This document shows positions 15,356 through 15,551 of a stretch of DNA of 15,551 bases, piece after piece. The notes below the pieces were generated by a model, which saw only the letters and a program-made list of their open reading frames with translations, was not told the DNA's origin and ran no database searches. The position numbers and the translations under genes were made by a program. Within the stretch, counting starts at the first letter, position 1. Every line of letters starts with the position of its first letter. This DNA is from CAYUBI01 sp964443005. GTDB lineage: Bacteria; Margulisbacteria; Riflemargulisbacteria; GWF2-35-9; CAYUBI01. Where the stretch lies: NCBI GenBank assembly GCA_964443005.1, contig CAYUBI010000057.1, positions 1-15,551 on the forward strand, read 5' to 3'.

Positions 15356-15362
15356 CTCCTTT
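15356..15362 (-). promoter_or_regulatory. Shine-Dalgarno site of argG
   Basis: AAAGGAG on the minus strand, 6 bases before the GTG start at 15349. It supports the GTG as the true argG start. Confidence 0.85.
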
Positions 15363-15394
15363 ATTGAAACCTATATAGTTAATCTTTATGATTT

Positions 15395-15423
15395 ATTCTA
15401 ACTGGAAAAACTCAAAATAGCAA
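15395..15423 (-). promoter_or_regulatory. Sigma-70-type promoter of argG
   Basis: On the minus strand, TTGCTA (15418-15423) and TAGAAT (15395-15400) are separated by exactly 17 bases; they match the -35 consensus at 4 of 6 and the -10 consensus at 5 of 6 positions. Transcription would start near 15388, giving a leader of about 40 bases before the argG GTG. AT-rich sequence makes chance matches common, so confidence is moderate. Confidence 0.5.
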
Positions 15424-15437
15424 AAACTTTTCCGAGT
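15401..15437. repeat. Imperfect inverted repeat across the argG promoter
   Basis: ACTGGAAAA (15401-15409) pairs with TTTTCC-G-AGT (15428-15437) with one unpaired base, separated by 18 bases. The repeat brackets the -35 hexamer and most of the spacer of the proposed argG promoter, as an operator would. It does not look like a standard arginine-repressor box. Function is unproven. Confidence 0.4.
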
Positions 15438-15530
15438 CATTTTCTTGATGTGTGTGCAAAGGTAAAACCTAATGGGTTGAGCGAAGTAAAACAGTATTTT
15501 ATTCAATTCATTGTTTTTCAATTAGAATAG

Positions 15531-15551
15531 ATGAAAATTTGCATGTTGATA
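15531..15551 (+). CDS. Possible start of a divergent gene, cut by the window edge
   Basis: An ATG at 15531 opens seven in-frame codons reading MKICMLI up to the edge. Such a short hydrophobic first strand after MK is common in glycosyltransferases and other Rossmann-type enzymes, but seven codons cannot identify a family. No convincing Shine-Dalgarno precedes it. If real, the 180 bases between it and argG are a divergent control region. Confidence 0.25.

Noticed and set aside
15480..15530. ATTCA-type repeats in the argG upstream region as an arginine-repressor box.
   Set aside because: The two ATTCA units are direct repeats rather than the TGAAT...ATTCA palindrome expected for an ARG box.
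1..15551. tRNA, rRNA, CRISPR arrays, insertion sequences and riboswitches.
   Set aside because: No repeat-spacer pattern, transposase-like protein, terminal repeats or recognisable RNA fold was found, and the intergenic space is too small for most of them.

Overview
The window is one compact, AT-rich bacterial block. All 15 genes I can support lie on the minus strand, so transcription runs from the right end (argG) to the left end. Most junctions are stop/start overlaps of 1 to 8 bases or gaps under 25 bases. The only promoter-like sequence I can point to is upstream of argG, and I see no clear intrinsic terminator.

In transcription order the regions are: (1) arginine synthesis, argG and argH, followed by ndk; (2) a flagellar group of a short FliK-type hook-length protein, a FlgD-type hook cap, a FlgE-type hook protein, a FliM-type switch protein and a FliN-type switch protein; (3) a mannose-1-phosphate guanylyltransferase and an 80-residue AtpI-like membrane protein; (4) an ECF-type cobalt/nickel importer part-set (PDGLE/CbiN-like protein, CbiQ, CbiO with a histidine-rich tail) without the substrate-binding CbiM; (5) a secretion pair, a 1154-residue M4 (thermolysin-like) protease with CUB, beta-helix and FlgD-like C-terminal sorting domains, translationally coupled to a PorV/FadL-like outer-membrane barrel.

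The organism is a flagellated bacterium with an outer membrane. The NPFNP-type FlgD-like sorting domain together with a PorV-like barrel is typical of Bacteroidota-related and several candidate phyla (Cloacimonadota, Marinimicrobia, Ignavibacteria, Margulisbacteria/WOR-1 and similar). The divergent flagellar proteins favour a poorly sampled lineage. Margulisbacteria is my best guess, but this is inference only.

The most noteworthy points are these. The FliM has lost the usual N-terminal CheY-binding peptide but carries a close match to it in an acidic C-terminal tail. The FliN has a very long, low-complexity acidic N-terminal extension that starts with a similar peptide. The protease/barrel pair looks like a dedicated secretion module, and the barrel has an extra C-terminal beta-rich domain. 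The first 100 bases hold no gene I can support. The 200 bases upstream of argG hold a promoter, an inverted repeat and possibly the first seven codons of a divergent gene.
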